A DNA stretch of 22,022 nucleotides, from the NCBI GenBank assembly GCA_035480775.1, contig DATIHK010000054.1, forward strand, positions 1 to 22,022. Direction: 5' to 3'. Numbering within the stretch: position 1 is the stretch's first letter; each line of letters begins with the position of its first letter. The stretch comes from DATIHK01 sp035480775 (lineage in GTDB: Bacteria; Patescibacteriota; WWE3; UBA101185; UBA10185). The translations under genes were made by a program, and so were the position numbers. Below, one piece after another: positions 12,284-19,830 of this stretch. The notes below the pieces were generated by a model. That model was not told the origin of the DNA. It ran no database searches and saw nothing but the letters and a program-made list of their open reading frames with translations.

Positions 12284-14479
12284 TTATGGTTTAACCGGCG
12301 CCTGCCCAGGCTGGGTTAATTTATCTTGCGTTGTAGCAGTAGTTGGTTGTGATAATTGTTCAATTGTTGGTTTGTTGTTTGTTGCAGGAGTCGCTGCGGC
12401 TTTAGCCATTTGATCTAGAGTTGCTAAATCTTTTACGACTTGTTGAGCATCTGGAGAATCAGCTGGTACCAATCTTTGAACGATCTGTAAGGCAGCTTGT
12501 GCATTGGTGTAGTCTTTTAACAAAGCTAAAGCTTGCGCTAAGTTGTAGTAACCATTAGCGTAATCATTCTTTAAGATCGTAGCTTGTCTAAACTGATTAG
12601 CTGCTGACAAATAGTCTTTGGTTAGGTAGTAAATTCCGCCTAAGTTGACTCTTAATCGTGGATTAGTTGGGTCTAATTGAATAGCTGTATTGTATGAAGA
12701 CAAAGCCCATTGATCTGCATTATCTGCCACTCCAATTAAGGATCGGTATATTCCTGCGCGAACTTCCCAATCATTAACATTTAGTGGATTTAGAACTTCA
12801 GTTGCTACTCGGATGCTTCTGATTGATTCTGAGATCAAAGCTTGAATGTTTTGCTTATCTTGGTCAGATAAGTTTTGATTTCCTGCAATGGCATTTGCAA
12901 CAGCCAGGTTGGTTTGAGCGTAAACAGTGTCATACGCATCTACTTGTGGATTTAAGTTAATTGCTTGTGCTTGGTATCTTAAAGCAGCTCCACCGTTATT
13001 GGCCTGAGTAGCTTCTATTCCTAGTCTTGTATAATACTCAGCTGCATAGACTTTGTAGAATTGATACCCAGCTAGAGCCGAAATCACCAAAGCAATTACC
13101 AAAGGTACAAATATAATTACTGGAGTGTAATTTGTTTTGTTACCGTTTGGATCAACATATCCAGAAGAACTTAAAGATAGTGCCGACAAACTGGTCATTA
13201 CATCTTCAACATTAGACGTATTTCTTAGATTTAGTTTCGCAACCAGCAAGCTTAAGAACATAAAGAAAACAAACACGTTAAGCACCGTAGCATATGTAAA
13301 GAAGAACAATAATAGACTTAGCAATAATCCTGCTCTTAGAGCTACTATTTCTCCGTTGTCTTCAGTTTCTTTGCGCATTGTGAAGGCAAATTTGGCAACT
13401 TTTGATCCAAAGTAAGCTGCTGCCAACATTCCGATTATTCCCATGGTACCGAGTATGTTAAAGATTTCATCATATGGCTTGTCGAATCTAATATTCCAGG
13501 CGTCAGTTGAGTTAAATAAAACTGATTTATAGCGTGGAAAGTTTAAGTAAAAGGTAGAAGGACCTGATCCTAAGATAGGAAAGTCTCTTATGGCTGATGA
13601 GGCTGAAATCCAAGATTCTTGTACTGATAACACTACTTCTCTTGGATAGTCTTTGTTTACGATTACAGTTCTGGTTGATGGATATACAAGTACAAAGACC
13701 AAAGCTAAAGCACCGCCCGCAATTATTAACAGGTCAAATTTGTTGTGTTGTAGTTTTTGTGCTGGAGTTGAAAGTAAGATTAAGATAGTTCCAACTACTA
13801 ATATGACCCATCCAAGTGTTATTCCTACAAGTACTGCAAACAATAGATTCAGTAAAATTGCCAATGTTAAGAGCGACTTTTTAACTACAGAGTTGGCATG
13901 AATCAAGAGAGCTAATGAAAGTACAGCAGTTAATGCAGCAAGTCCCGCACTTGTTGTTATAGAACCTGTAAGAGTAAAGTTAGTACTTTTAAAGTACGCC
14001 GCATCACCGATGTAAACCTTAAAGTAACTAAGTAATGAAACTAAAGTTGCAACAGTAGAGCCTGCAAGAAATGTGTAAAGTACTTTTGCGATAATATCGT
14101 CAGAATCTAAATTAGGTGTTGCGATGTAGTAATAGAAAAGTATCGTCAAAAATCCCATTAAGCTAGGAAACCAGCGACCATAACTTCCAAATATACTACT
14201 GGGTTTATTAATAGAGAATACTGTTGAAAGAATTATTATTGTGGTAAGTAACAAAAGACTTAAATCGACTGGTGATTTAGATATACTAAACTTTCTCGTT
14301 AAGATAACGTTTACTCCGGCGGTAATTAATAAGATTACCGTAGCGACAAACAGTAGCGCCCATTTATTGAACTCATAGAATTCAGATGTAAAGGGGAGAA
14401 AAAACACTGGCATTAAAAATGCTAGTGCTAAATAAATAGACCTCGGTATAAGTTTGAGCAAGGCAAAGTTTTTATTCAT
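12284..14479 (-). CDS. Wzy/O-antigen ligase-like membrane protein fused to TPR domain
   Basis: This 731-aa protein has roughly 12 hydrophobic helices in residues 1-480. Between them lies the large extracytoplasmic loop typical of Wzy_C/WaaL enzymes (SWISASSAIRDFPILGSGPSTFYLNF, about 288-315), preceded by INKPSSIFGSYGRWFPSLMG. After the last helix the C-terminal third carries TPR units, for example ALSSYNTAIQLDPTNPRLRV and ANGYYNLAQALALLKDYTNA, and ends in a Pro/Thr/Gln-rich tail. Such proteins polymerise or ligate polysaccharide carried on undecaprenyl phosphate, which links it to the isoprenoid genes at 15549-17470. The ATG is preceded by TAAACT (14485-14490) at five bases and TTGACA (14509-14514) 18 bp further up. 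A GNRA-looped terminator follows the gene. Confidence 0.85.
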   Translation of the reverse strand: MNKNFALLKLIPRSIYLALAFLMPVFFLPFTSEFYEFNKWALLFVATVILLITAGVNVILTRKFSISKSPVDLSLLLLTTIIILSTVFSINKPSSIFGSYGRWFPSLMGFLTILFYYYIATPNLDSDDIIAKVLYTFLAGSTVATLVSLLSYFKVYIGDAAYFKSTNFTLTGSITTSAGLAALTAVLSLALLIHANSVVKKSLLTLAILLNLLFAVLVGITLGWVILVVGTILILLSTPAQKLQHNKFDLLIIAGGALALVFVLVYPSTRTVIVNKDYPREVVLSVQESWISASSAIRDFPILGSGPSTFYLNFPRYKSVLFNSTDAWNIRFDKPYDEIFNILGTMGIIGMLAAAYFGSKVAKFAFTMRKETEDNGEIVALRAGLLLSLLLFFFTYATVLNVFVFFMFLSLLVAKLNLRNTSNVEDVMTSLSALSLSSSGYVDPNGNKTNYTPVIIFVPLVIALVISALAGYQFYKVYAAEYYTRLGIEATQANNGGAALRYQAQAINLNPQVDAYDTVYAQTNLAVANAIAGNQNLSDQDKQNIQALISESIRSIRVATEVLNPLNVNDWEVRAGIYRSLIGVADNADQWALSSYNTAIQLDPTNPRLRVNLGGIYYLTKDYLSAANQFRQATILKNDYANGYYNLAQALALLKDYTNAQAALQIVQRLVPADSPDAQQVVKDLATLDQMAKAAATPATNNKPTIEQLSQPTTATTQDKLTQPGQAPVKP

Positions 14480-14484
14480 ACTCT

Positions 14485-14514
14485 AGTTTATGTACAAACA
14501 AAAACAATTGTCAA
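14485..14514 (-). promoter_or_regulatory. Promoter of the Wzy-like/TPR gene
   Basis: On the minus strand: consensus -35 TTGACA (14509-14514), 18 bp, -10 TAAACT (14485-14490), five bases, ATG at 14479. The layout predicts a leaderless message independent of the upstream MerR-like gene. Confidence 0.5.
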
Positions 14515-14538
14515 GAGGTATATTCTCGTAATGAGAAA

Positions 14539-15201
14539 TTAGTTAGATATCCACCAGCTAAAGTAAGTTGGTGCATATACTGGAGCGTCTAGTTCTAAGG
14601 TAAAACCCTGGCCTGGGCGTTTGTTTGCAACCCAAAATCTCATAGCGGGAGATATGTCTGTATTAAATGTAACATAGACTTTTGAAGATTCCGTAACGAT
14701 AGATGAATCTATAAAAACACTTTTTTGATTTGGACTCACTGTTCCATCTCCGCTATCTAGAATTTCTTTTGGAAGATTTATGGCACTTTGAGCAAACAAT
14801 GCCGATCTGGTTTTGCCCAGTGTAATAATACCTAGTTCATTAGCAAAAATTAAAACAAGAAGAGATACTACTGCAATTGTACCTAATTGTTTCTTTATTT
14901 CTGGTGTCGCTAGTAAATTTCTGACATTTTGCATTTTGTCAGTAGACTGAATGTTTTTGGTAATATCTTCATTGCTCATACCCGCTTTTTTATATTTTTC
15001 TATAACGAGAACTAAATTTAAAGCACTTTTTGGATAGTGTCCTTTAACCGAAGTGTTATCTTCGCCGCGTTTTCGTATCATATGAGGCAACCAGCCCATT
15101 TTAGTGTAATAGCGCAGTCGGTTGTACGGATCGCCTTTGCCAAAATTTACTCCATGTTTTTTTGCTTCGCTGACTAAGTTTTCTACATTTATCAATTCCA
15201 T
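14539..15201 (-). CDS. Membrane-tethered MerR-type DNA-binding protein
   Basis: The 220-aa protein begins with a MerR-like winged helix: NVENLVSEAKKHGVNF, NRLRYYTKMGWLPHM, a basic wing RKRGED...KGHYPKSAL, then LVLVIEKYKKAGMSNEDI (residues 1-80). A single membrane helix follows (TIAVVSLLVLIFANELGIITL, about 108-128). An extracytoplasmic beta-rich domain ends in FTLELDAPVYAPTYFSWWISN. The order DNA-binding, membrane, sensor suggests a one-protein signal transducer that reads the cell surface and acts on DNA at the membrane. The immediate downstream neighbour is the Wzy-like gene, a possible target. The start is marked by an extended -10, TGCTATAAT (15209-15217), seven bases before the ATG. Confidence 0.65.
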   Translation of the reverse strand: MELINVENLVSEAKKHGVNFGKGDPYNRLRYYTKMGWLPHMIRKRGEDNTSVKGHYPKSALNLVLVIEKYKKAGMSNEDITKNIQSTDKMQNVRNLLATPEIKKQLGTIAVVSLLVLIFANELGIITLGKTRSALFAQSAINLPKEILDSGDGTVSPNQKSVFIDSSIVTESSKVYVTFNTDISPAMRFWVANKRPGQGFTLELDAPVYAPTYFSWWISN

Positions 15202-15208
15202 TATTTGG

Positions 15209-15217
15209 ATTATAGCA
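15209..15217 (-). promoter_or_regulatory. Extended -10 promoter of the MerR-like gene
   Basis: On the minus strand TGCTATAAT, an extended -10 element, ends seven bases before the ATG at 15201. No Shine-Dalgarno lies between them. Confidence 0.6.
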
Positions 15218-15262
15218 TTTGCTAATTTGACTACCGATAACTAACTATGTTTATAATTAAAC

Positions 15263-15547
15263 ATGTCGAAAACTTTGCTTTTCGTAGTACTTTTGTTACT
15301 TTTATTAGGTGTAGGTGGTTTTGGTCTCTATTACTACATGAATCGTAATTCTATGGTTAATTCTGCTGTAAAAGAAATTGATAAAGCAATTAATTCTACA
15401 AATGATAATTCTCTTGACGATAATACTCTAAATGATTTAAAAATTAATGGATCTTCAAACACCGATACCGAATTGAATGATTTGCAAAATGTAGATTTTT
15501 CTAATGTAGATAAATCTTATGATGACAATTCTCTTAACGGTCTTTAA
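15263..15547 (+). CDS. Small membrane-anchored Asn/Asp-rich protein, 94 aa
   Basis: I do not recognise this protein. An N-terminal hydrophobic segment (LLFVVLLLLLLGVGGFGLYYYM, about residues 5-26) acts as an anchor. The remaining 68 residues are acidic and low in complexity, with repeated DNSLDDNTLNDL, TELNDLQNVDFSNVD and DDNSLNGL units built on D/N-x-S/T-L. That is consistent with a disordered or Ca-binding surface tail. TATAAT (15252-15257) lies five bases before the ATG and a TTGACT (15227-15232) 19 bp further up. It ends one base before the convergent polyprenyl synthetase stop. Confidence 0.7.
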   Translation: MSKTLLFVVLLLLLLGVGGFGLYYYMNRNSMVNSAVKEIDKAINSTNDNSLDDNTLNDLKINGSSNTDTELNDLQNVDFSNVDKSYDDNSLNGL

Positions 15548-15548
15548 G

Positions 15549-16622
15549 TTATTTAGTTCGTTCCATCATATAAACTAAAAGTGATTCTAAAATATCTTGC
15601 TGTTCTTTATCTTTGGTAATTTGTGGAATATATTTTTTTCCTTCTTCGACGTATTTCCATCCTAAATCTATAACATGATCGTATGACCCAGAATCTTTTA
15701 AGATTTGTTGCATTTTCGTAACGTCTAGTTCAGTGATATGTTTATTTCCCATTATGCGATTTTGAAATTCTTTCTGTTCGGCAGTTCCATGTTTTGATAG
15801 ATGTAACATAAATAAAGTATTTTTGCCTTCTCGTAAATCAGATCCTATTGGTTTACCTAGTTCTTCTTCTTTGCTATAAAGTCCTAAAGTATCGTCTTGA
15901 ATTTGAAAAGCCCAGCCGAAAGAGTCGCCATACTTGTGCATTGCTTCTAATTTGGCTGCGTTTGTTTCACCAGCAAGAGTAGCTCCAACAAGAAGTGGCA
16001 TTGAACCCGTATATTCACTCGTTTTGTATCTAAGAACATTTAAAATATCCGCTTCACTTTTTTGCTGAATATTTTCGTTAGTAATATCCATAACCTGACC
16101 ATAAGCGACTCTTATTATGACCTGATTGTAAATGTGTGCAGCTTTTAACAATATTTCTCGTGGAAAGTTTGCTGTTGCTAATTTTTCAAATGCCATAAAT
16201 AGTCCCATGTCTCCTATACCTACTGACATAGAGTCTCCGTAATGGGTTGGTTCGACTTTGGCTAACTTTTTCCCATATTCCTCAAATTGCTTGTGCATTG
16301 TCGGTAGACCGCGCCTGGTATCATCTTCATCCATAAAATCGTCGTGAATCAAAACTGCAGTGTGAAAAAGTTCGACAAAAATACTAGTGTCTAGAATTAA
16401 ATCTAGATCTTTACCGCCAGAAAGTTTGTATCCCAGTACAATTAGTGAGCCTCGAATTCCTTTACCGAGTTTTGCCATTTCTAAGAATCTATTTAAAATC
16501 TCTTCATTTAGTGGACTAATTTGGCGAGCCTCGGGAAGTTTTGAGGTAATATATTTTTCTAAAAGCGGTTGCTTTTTTACTATATAATCTTTTAAGTATG
16601 CTTTTCCAAGTTCACCATTCAT
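15549..16622 (-). CDS. Polyprenyl diphosphate synthase (trans-isoprenyl, GGPS/OPP-type)
   Basis: The protein is 357 aa from the ATG at 16622. It carries both Asp-rich motifs of chain-elongating prenyltransferases: LIHDDFMDEDDTRRG (FARM, D94-D95 and following) and FQIQDDTLGLYS (SARM, 239-250), plus GKGIRG near residue 53 for diphosphate binding. It condenses isopentenyl diphosphate with an allylic diphosphate in the cytoplasm. The residues just before the FARM are small (A89, V90), suggesting a product longer than farnesyl, but this cannot be settled by eye. The frame is open 12 codons upstream to a TTG at 16658. The ATG is preferred because TATTAT (16650-16655) would start transcription inside that extension. 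It is divergent from uppS, which uses an allylic diphosphate. Confidence 0.9.
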   Translation of the reverse strand: MNGELGKAYLKDYIVKKQPLLEKYITSKLPEARQISPLNEEILNRFLEMAKLGKGIRGSLIVLGYKLSGGKDLDLILDTSIFVELFHTAVLIHDDFMDEDDTRRGLPTMHKQFEEYGKKLAKVEPTHYGDSMSVGIGDMGLFMAFEKLATANFPREILLKAAHIYNQVIIRVAYGQVMDITNENIQQKSEADILNVLRYKTSEYTGSMPLLVGATLAGETNAAKLEAMHKYGDSFGWAFQIQDDTLGLYSKEEELGKPIGSDLREGKNTLFMLHLSKHGTAEQKEFQNRIMGNKHITELDVTKMQQILKDSGSYDHVIDLGWKYVEEGKKYIPQITKDKEQQDILESLLVYMMERTK

Positions 16623-16692
16623 ATGTGTAGGGCTGAAAACAACGAGCTTATAATACAATCAAAAACACATATTAACAACCCATTTTAGTGAA

Positions 16693-16721
16693 TTGCCCAA
16701 TCACAAGGCTGTTGCTATAAT
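16693..16721 (+). promoter_or_regulatory. Promoter of uppS
   Basis: TTGCCC (16693-16698), 17 bp, TATAAT (16716-16721) with an extended TGC in front. The expected start near 16728 leaves a leader of about 17 nt containing AGGAGG (16733-16738). The -35 box and spacing are the same as at 2613-2641. Confidence 0.75.
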
Positions 16722-16744
16722 ACTTTCGCTCTAGGAGGCCAAAA

Positions 16745-17470
16745 ATGTCAACTGAAGCTGTAAATCAAGAAAAACAAAATATTCCACAACACATTGCAAT
16801 AATTCCTGATGGAAATCGACGTTGGGCCAAAGAACACGGTTTGCCTAGTCTAGAAGGTCACCGCCGTGGAGTAGAAAATGCCGAAAAACTGATTTATAAA
16901 GCACGTGAGCTCGGTGTTAAATGCATAACCGGATGGTTATTTTCTACAGAGAATTGGAAACGCTCTGCAGACGAAAGTAGCTACCTTTTTAACCTGGCAC
17001 GAGAATTCGCAAAAAAGTATCATCAAAAGTTTTTAGACGCAAAAATTAGATTTAAACACATCGGGCGAAAAGATAGAATTCCACAAGAAGTTGCCAAAAT
17101 TCTTGCCGAAATGGAAGAATCTACAAAAGACTTTAGTGAATTTACTGTATGTGTCGCAATGGATTATGGTGGGCACGACGAACTCATTAGAGCAGTCAAA
17201 AAAGTTAATGAAGCTAGTTTAGAAGTAACTCCAGAAAATATCGAAAATAACCTAGATACAGCTGGGCTACCACCGCCTGATTTAATTATTCGTACTAGTG
17301 GCGAGCAGAGACTTAGTGGATTCTTATCGTGGCAAAGCGAATACGCCGAATTTTTATTTCCACAAGTTTATTTTCCAGATTTTGGTCCGGATGAGTTAGA
17401 AAAAGCTGTAGTTGAATATTCAAATCGTGATAGACGCTTTGGGGGTAATTCTAAAAAACAACCAGTTTAA
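16745..17470 (+). CDS. uppS: Undecaprenyl diphosphate synthase (cis-prenyltransferase)
   Basis: The 241-aa protein has the full family signature: IAIIPDGNRRWAKEHG (D22 binds Mg-diphosphate), LFSTENWKR (66-73), and IIRTSGEQRLSGFLSWQSEYAEFLF (181-205, with E202). It extends an allylic diphosphate with cis isoprene units to make the C55 (or similar) lipid carrier used for peptidoglycan and surface polysaccharide. The length is normal. The ATG is fixed by AGGAGG, six bases upstream. The divergent polyprenyl synthetase may supply its primer, and the Wzy-like protein at 12284-14479 would use the finished carrier. Confidence 0.95.
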   Translation: MSTEAVNQEKQNIPQHIAIIPDGNRRWAKEHGLPSLEGHRRGVENAEKLIYKARELGVKCITGWLFSTENWKRSADESSYLFNLAREFAKKYHQKFLDAKIRFKHIGRKDRIPQEVAKILAEMEESTKDFSEFTVCVAMDYGGHDELIRAVKKVNEASLEVTPENIENNLDTAGLPPPDLIIRTSGEQRLSGFLSWQSEYAEFLFPQVYFPDFGPDELEKAVVEYSNRDRRFGGNSKKQPV

Positions 17471-17593
17471 CAGACTCTTTTTGACTTCTTTAGCATTCTT
17501 CTTCTGTCCTTATTATTTTGTGAATCGTGTTTTTTCTTTCTTGGCACGCTGCTATTGTACACGAAAAACCCAATAAATGTTACTATTTAGCTA

Positions 17594-18142
17594 GTGCGAA
17601 ATTCCACGCTTAGAGCTTTATACATTTTTAACGGCATCTTTATTTTTGCAGGAATGCTGTTAGGTCCACTTTATGCCATCTATGTAAACGCTATTGATAC
17701 TAATATTTTAGCAATTACTTGGTCAACAGTGGCCAACATATCTGCAGATACGATATTTGCTTTTATTATTCCGAAAGTTGTAGATAGACGCCAAAACATT
17801 AAAGAGCTATTATTACTGGGATATTTAACCCGCGCGGTAGCCTTTTCACTTTTTATTTTCGCCAGAAATATTGAGTCAATTATTTTGTTACAAGTTTTAA
17901 TAGGAATTGGACAAGGTTTGGGAATGCCCGCTTTTGACACGATCTTTGCCGAACACCTTGAGACTGGAGAGCATATTGCAGATTATTCGGAGTGGCATCT
18001 TATTTCAAATGTGGTTATGGTCGCCGGCACATTTATTGGTGGTTTTATAGTTAAATATTATGGATTTGATATTATATTTGTCTTGATGGCGCTATTAAGC
18101 TTAGTTTCGTTTTTTGGAATTTATTTTAACCGAGATCTTTAG
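17594..18142 (+). CDS. Half-size MFS-type membrane protein (about 6 TM)
   Basis: The 182-aa protein has about six hydrophobic helices. It shows the MFS loop pattern FIIPKVVDRRQNIKELLLLG (about 58-77), equivalent to the motif-A loop between helices 2 and 3, and VLIGIGQGLGMPAFDTIFAEH (about 103-123) in the position of helices 4-5. Normal MFS transporters have 12 helices and about 400 residues, so this is one half-bundle. The next gene is on the opposite strand five bases later, leaving no room for a second half and no sign of a frameshift. It may work as a homodimer. The GTG start lies seven bases after TACTAT (17581-17586). The 123-bp gap upstream is T-rich with no other feature. Confidence 0.75.
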   Translation: MRNSTLRALYIFNGIFIFAGMLLGPLYAIYVNAIDTNILAITWSTVANISADTIFAFIIPKVVDRRQNIKELLLLGYLTRAVAFSLFIFARNIESIILLQVLIGIGQGLGMPAFDTIFAEHLETGEHIADYSEWHLISNVVMVAGTFIGGFIVKYYGFDIIFVLMALLSLVSFFGIYFNRDL

Positions 18143-18147
18143 TTTTT

Positions 18148-18513
18148 TTAGTTTGTAAGCTTAACCGAGAATTTGATCTTTTTTACGTTTCCTTGATCAT
18201 CTTCGACTTCGAGAGTTCCGTTTTCTTTGTAGTAGTCGAGCATTTCCATTGCTAAGACTTCTTTATGATCTTTTAGTTCTTGGCGCTTTTCTTTTAATTG
18301 ATCGTGCATACCTTTGTATGAAGAATTACTAAGAATTTTTTCTTCTTTAGTTTTGCTTTCTTCGCGGACTTTTGAAAGCTCTTCTTTCATTTGCTGAAAT
18401 TGAGCATTGCTCTCAAGAGCTTCATCATAATGTTCTTTGATCTTATTTAGTTCTTCTTGAAGGTCGCGAATTATTTTTAGTCTTTTGGAAATCATGTCGC
18501 TATTCATACGCAT
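18148..18513 (-). CDS. Coiled-coil protein, 121 aa
   Basis: Nearly all of the protein is a charged heptad-like helix (residues about 5-95, including LKIIRDLQEELNKIKEHYDE and MHDQLKEKRQELKDHKEVL). It ends with a short LEVEDDQGNVKKIKFSVKL beta segment. No catalytic motif or membrane segment is visible; a structural or scaffolding role is likely, and I cannot name a family. Two ATGs are possible (18513 and 18507). The first is five bases from TAAACT (18519-18524), the same -10 sequence and distance as at the Wzy-like gene. It diverges from the 16S methyltransferase gene. Confidence 0.7.
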   Translation of the reverse strand: MRMNSDMISKRLKIIRDLQEELNKIKEHYDEALESNAQFQQMKEELSKVREESKTKEEKILSNSSYKGMHDQLKEKRQELKDHKEVLAMEMLDYYKENGTLEVEDDQGNVKKIKFSVKLTN

Positions 18514-18563
18514 TTGCTAGTTTAGCATATAATACGTTTACAAATGAAGGGGGTTTTAAATTT

Positions 18564-19211
18564 ATGAGAATTGTAAAAGGAAAAAAAATTGAAGAAATGT
18601 CTGATCTTGAATTTAATGTTCTTGCCAAACACTTTGCTAAAGTAGTAATAGATTTGGGAACTGGCGATGGTAGATTTATTTTTAAAAGCGCCCTAGCAAA
18701 TCCCAACAACTTGTATGTTGGAATTGATCCCAGCCAAACACAGCTAGAAATTTATTCACAAAAGGCTCTTAAAAATAAACTTAATAATACACTTTATGTT
18801 TTAGGATCGATCGAAAAACTTCCGCAAGAACTTGATGATAAAGCTCATCAGATGCATATATTTTTGCCATGGGGAAGTTTACTTCAGGCAATTGTTAAGC
18901 CAGATATTGTATTGTTAAACCAGCTTTTACACCTGCTAAAGCCATTTGCGGAATTGGAAATTATTCTTGGTTATAATCCTGAAACTGAGCCGACTGAAAC
19001 AGCTCGACTAGAGATTGCTAAAATCGATGCGACGTATATCGAAGAAAAAATTCTTCCAGCTTTTAGCAGTGCCGGGTTCGAAAAAGCTTTATATAAAAAG
19101 TTAACCAGGCAAGATTTAAAAAAGTTTGAAACGACCTGGTCTAAAAAATTAACGTTTGGTAAAGATCGCCCACTTTATCTTTTTGAGTTCAAAAAGAAGC
19201 ACGCCGATTAG
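18564..19211 (+). CDS. 16S rRNA (adenine1408-N1)-methyltransferase family (NpmA/KamB-like)
   Basis: This 215-aa SAM-dependent methyltransferase resembles TrmB in motif I but matches NpmA/KamB throughout. MRIVKGKKIEEMS, VVIDLGTGDGRFIF (D30), LYVGIDP (D55), SIEKLPQEL, IFLPWGSLL (W103), a YNPE segment and TTWSKKLTFGKDRPLY (W192) are all in family order. From memory of NpmA, D30 and D55 fall at the same residue numbers and contact SAM, while the two Trp residues correspond to the pair that sandwiches A1408. These enzymes methylate N1 of A1408 in the 30S decoding site and give kanamycin/apramycin-type resistance in producers and pathogens. Here the gene is chromosomal with native-looking composition, so a housekeeping role is also possible. 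TATAAT (18528-18533) and AAGGGGG (18547-18553) precede the ATG. Confidence 0.85.
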   Translation: MRIVKGKKIEEMSDLEFNVLAKHFAKVVIDLGTGDGRFIFKSALANPNNLYVGIDPSQTQLEIYSQKALKNKLNNTLYVLGSIEKLPQELDDKAHQMHIFLPWGSLLQAIVKPDIVLLNQLLHLLKPFAELEIILGYNPETEPTETARLEIAKIDATYIEEKILPAFSSAGFEKALYKKLTRQDLKKFETTWSKKLTFGKDRPLYLFEFKKKHAD

Positions 19212-19223
19212 ACGTGCCTCTTC
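19191..19223 (-). terminator. Terminator of the RDD gene, inside the 3' end of the methyltransferase gene
   Basis: On the minus strand GGCACG and CGTGC form a stem around a 9-base loop, flanked by GAAG/CTTC partial pairing, followed by TTCTTTTT. It overlaps the last codons and stop of the plus-strand methyltransferase gene. Confidence 0.5.
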
Positions 19224-19244
19224 AACTTCAATAAGTGCAAGTGG

Positions 19245-19739
19245 TTATAGTTTAACTACAACACTTTTAGCAATTTTGTCGTGCCAACCTTGCTTTTTTG
19301 GATCCCAGATTACCCATAAATAACCAAGCCCCAACACTATACCCGATGCAAATTTACCGACTACTTCTCTTAATATTGCTTCTATGAATGAGAGATTTGC
19401 TCCATTATCTTCGCGTTGCACTCTAATCTTGAGAGCCATCTTTCCTAAAGTTTGGCCTTTTATACTAGTTAGAACTACCATATAAGCAGCTCCGACCAAC
19501 CATAAAAGTGCCCCTATGCCCTCAGGAGCTTTATCTCCTCCCATTAGTTGTACGATCACTACTTTTACAATGGTAATAATTATCACATCTATAAAGAGTG
19601 CTAAAAATCTGACACCAAATGATGCATATTGTACTGCAGGTACCATAGTTTGGGCGGCTTGAGGAGGAACTACAGGAGGTGTTTGCATAACTGGAGACGA
19701 CTCCATTGCGTTAGTTTGAGGCATTGTTTGTTCTTCCAT
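19245..19739 (-). CDS. RDD-family membrane protein
   Basis: The 164-aa protein has a Pro/Gln/Met-rich N-terminal tail of about 38 residues. The RDD domain follows: ASFGVRFLALFIDVIIITIV (R44, D52), a second helix at about 77-95, KGQTLGKMALKIRVQRED, and a third helix before YLWVIWDPKKQGWHDKIAKS. RDD proteins are small integral membrane proteins, some acting as ion antiporters, most uncharacterised. GGAGGTGAT (minus strand, 19752-19744) just before the ATG is a strong Shine-Dalgarno, and part of it lies in a hairpin. Confidence 0.9.
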   Translation of the reverse strand: MEEQTMPQTNAMESSPVMQTPPVVPPQAAQTMVPAVQYASFGVRFLALFIDVIIITIVKVVIVQLMGGDKAPEGIGALLWLVGAAYMVVLTSIKGQTLGKMALKIRVQREDNGANLSFIEAILREVVGKFASGIVLGLGYLWVIWDPKKQGWHDKIAKSVVVKL

Positions 19740-19744
19740 CTAAA

Positions 19745-19761
19745 TCACCTCCAATAGGTGA
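19745..19761 (-). promoter_or_regulatory. Hairpin covering the RDD gene Shine-Dalgarno
   Basis: On the minus strand TCACCT-ATTGG-AGGTGA forms a perfect 6-bp stem with a 5-base loop. The second arm is the core of the Shine-Dalgarno GGAGGTGA, five bases before the ATG. Pairing would hide the ribosome site, so translation could respond to temperature or to an upstream factor. Confidence 0.45.
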
Positions 19762-19830
19762 ATTTTGGCATAGTTGTAAGGGTTTGTATAGGATTTTGTG
19801 TTAAAATCAGGCTGCTAAGTTAGAAATTTT

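Noticed and set aside
16623..16658. TTG-initiated N-terminal extension of polyprenyl synthetase
   Set aside because: The likely -10 box falls inside the extension, and the added residues do not look like family sequence.
17594..18142. Half-MFS as one piece of a frameshifted 12-helix transporter
   Set aside because: The following DNA encodes a coiled-coil protein on the other strand five bases later, with no trace of further helices.
18564..19211. Calling this gene trmB (tRNA m7G46 methyltransferase)
   Set aside because: The SAM motif is similar, but the LPWGSLL and TWxKxLxFG motifs and the numbering of the acidic residues fit NpmA/KamB rather than TrmB.
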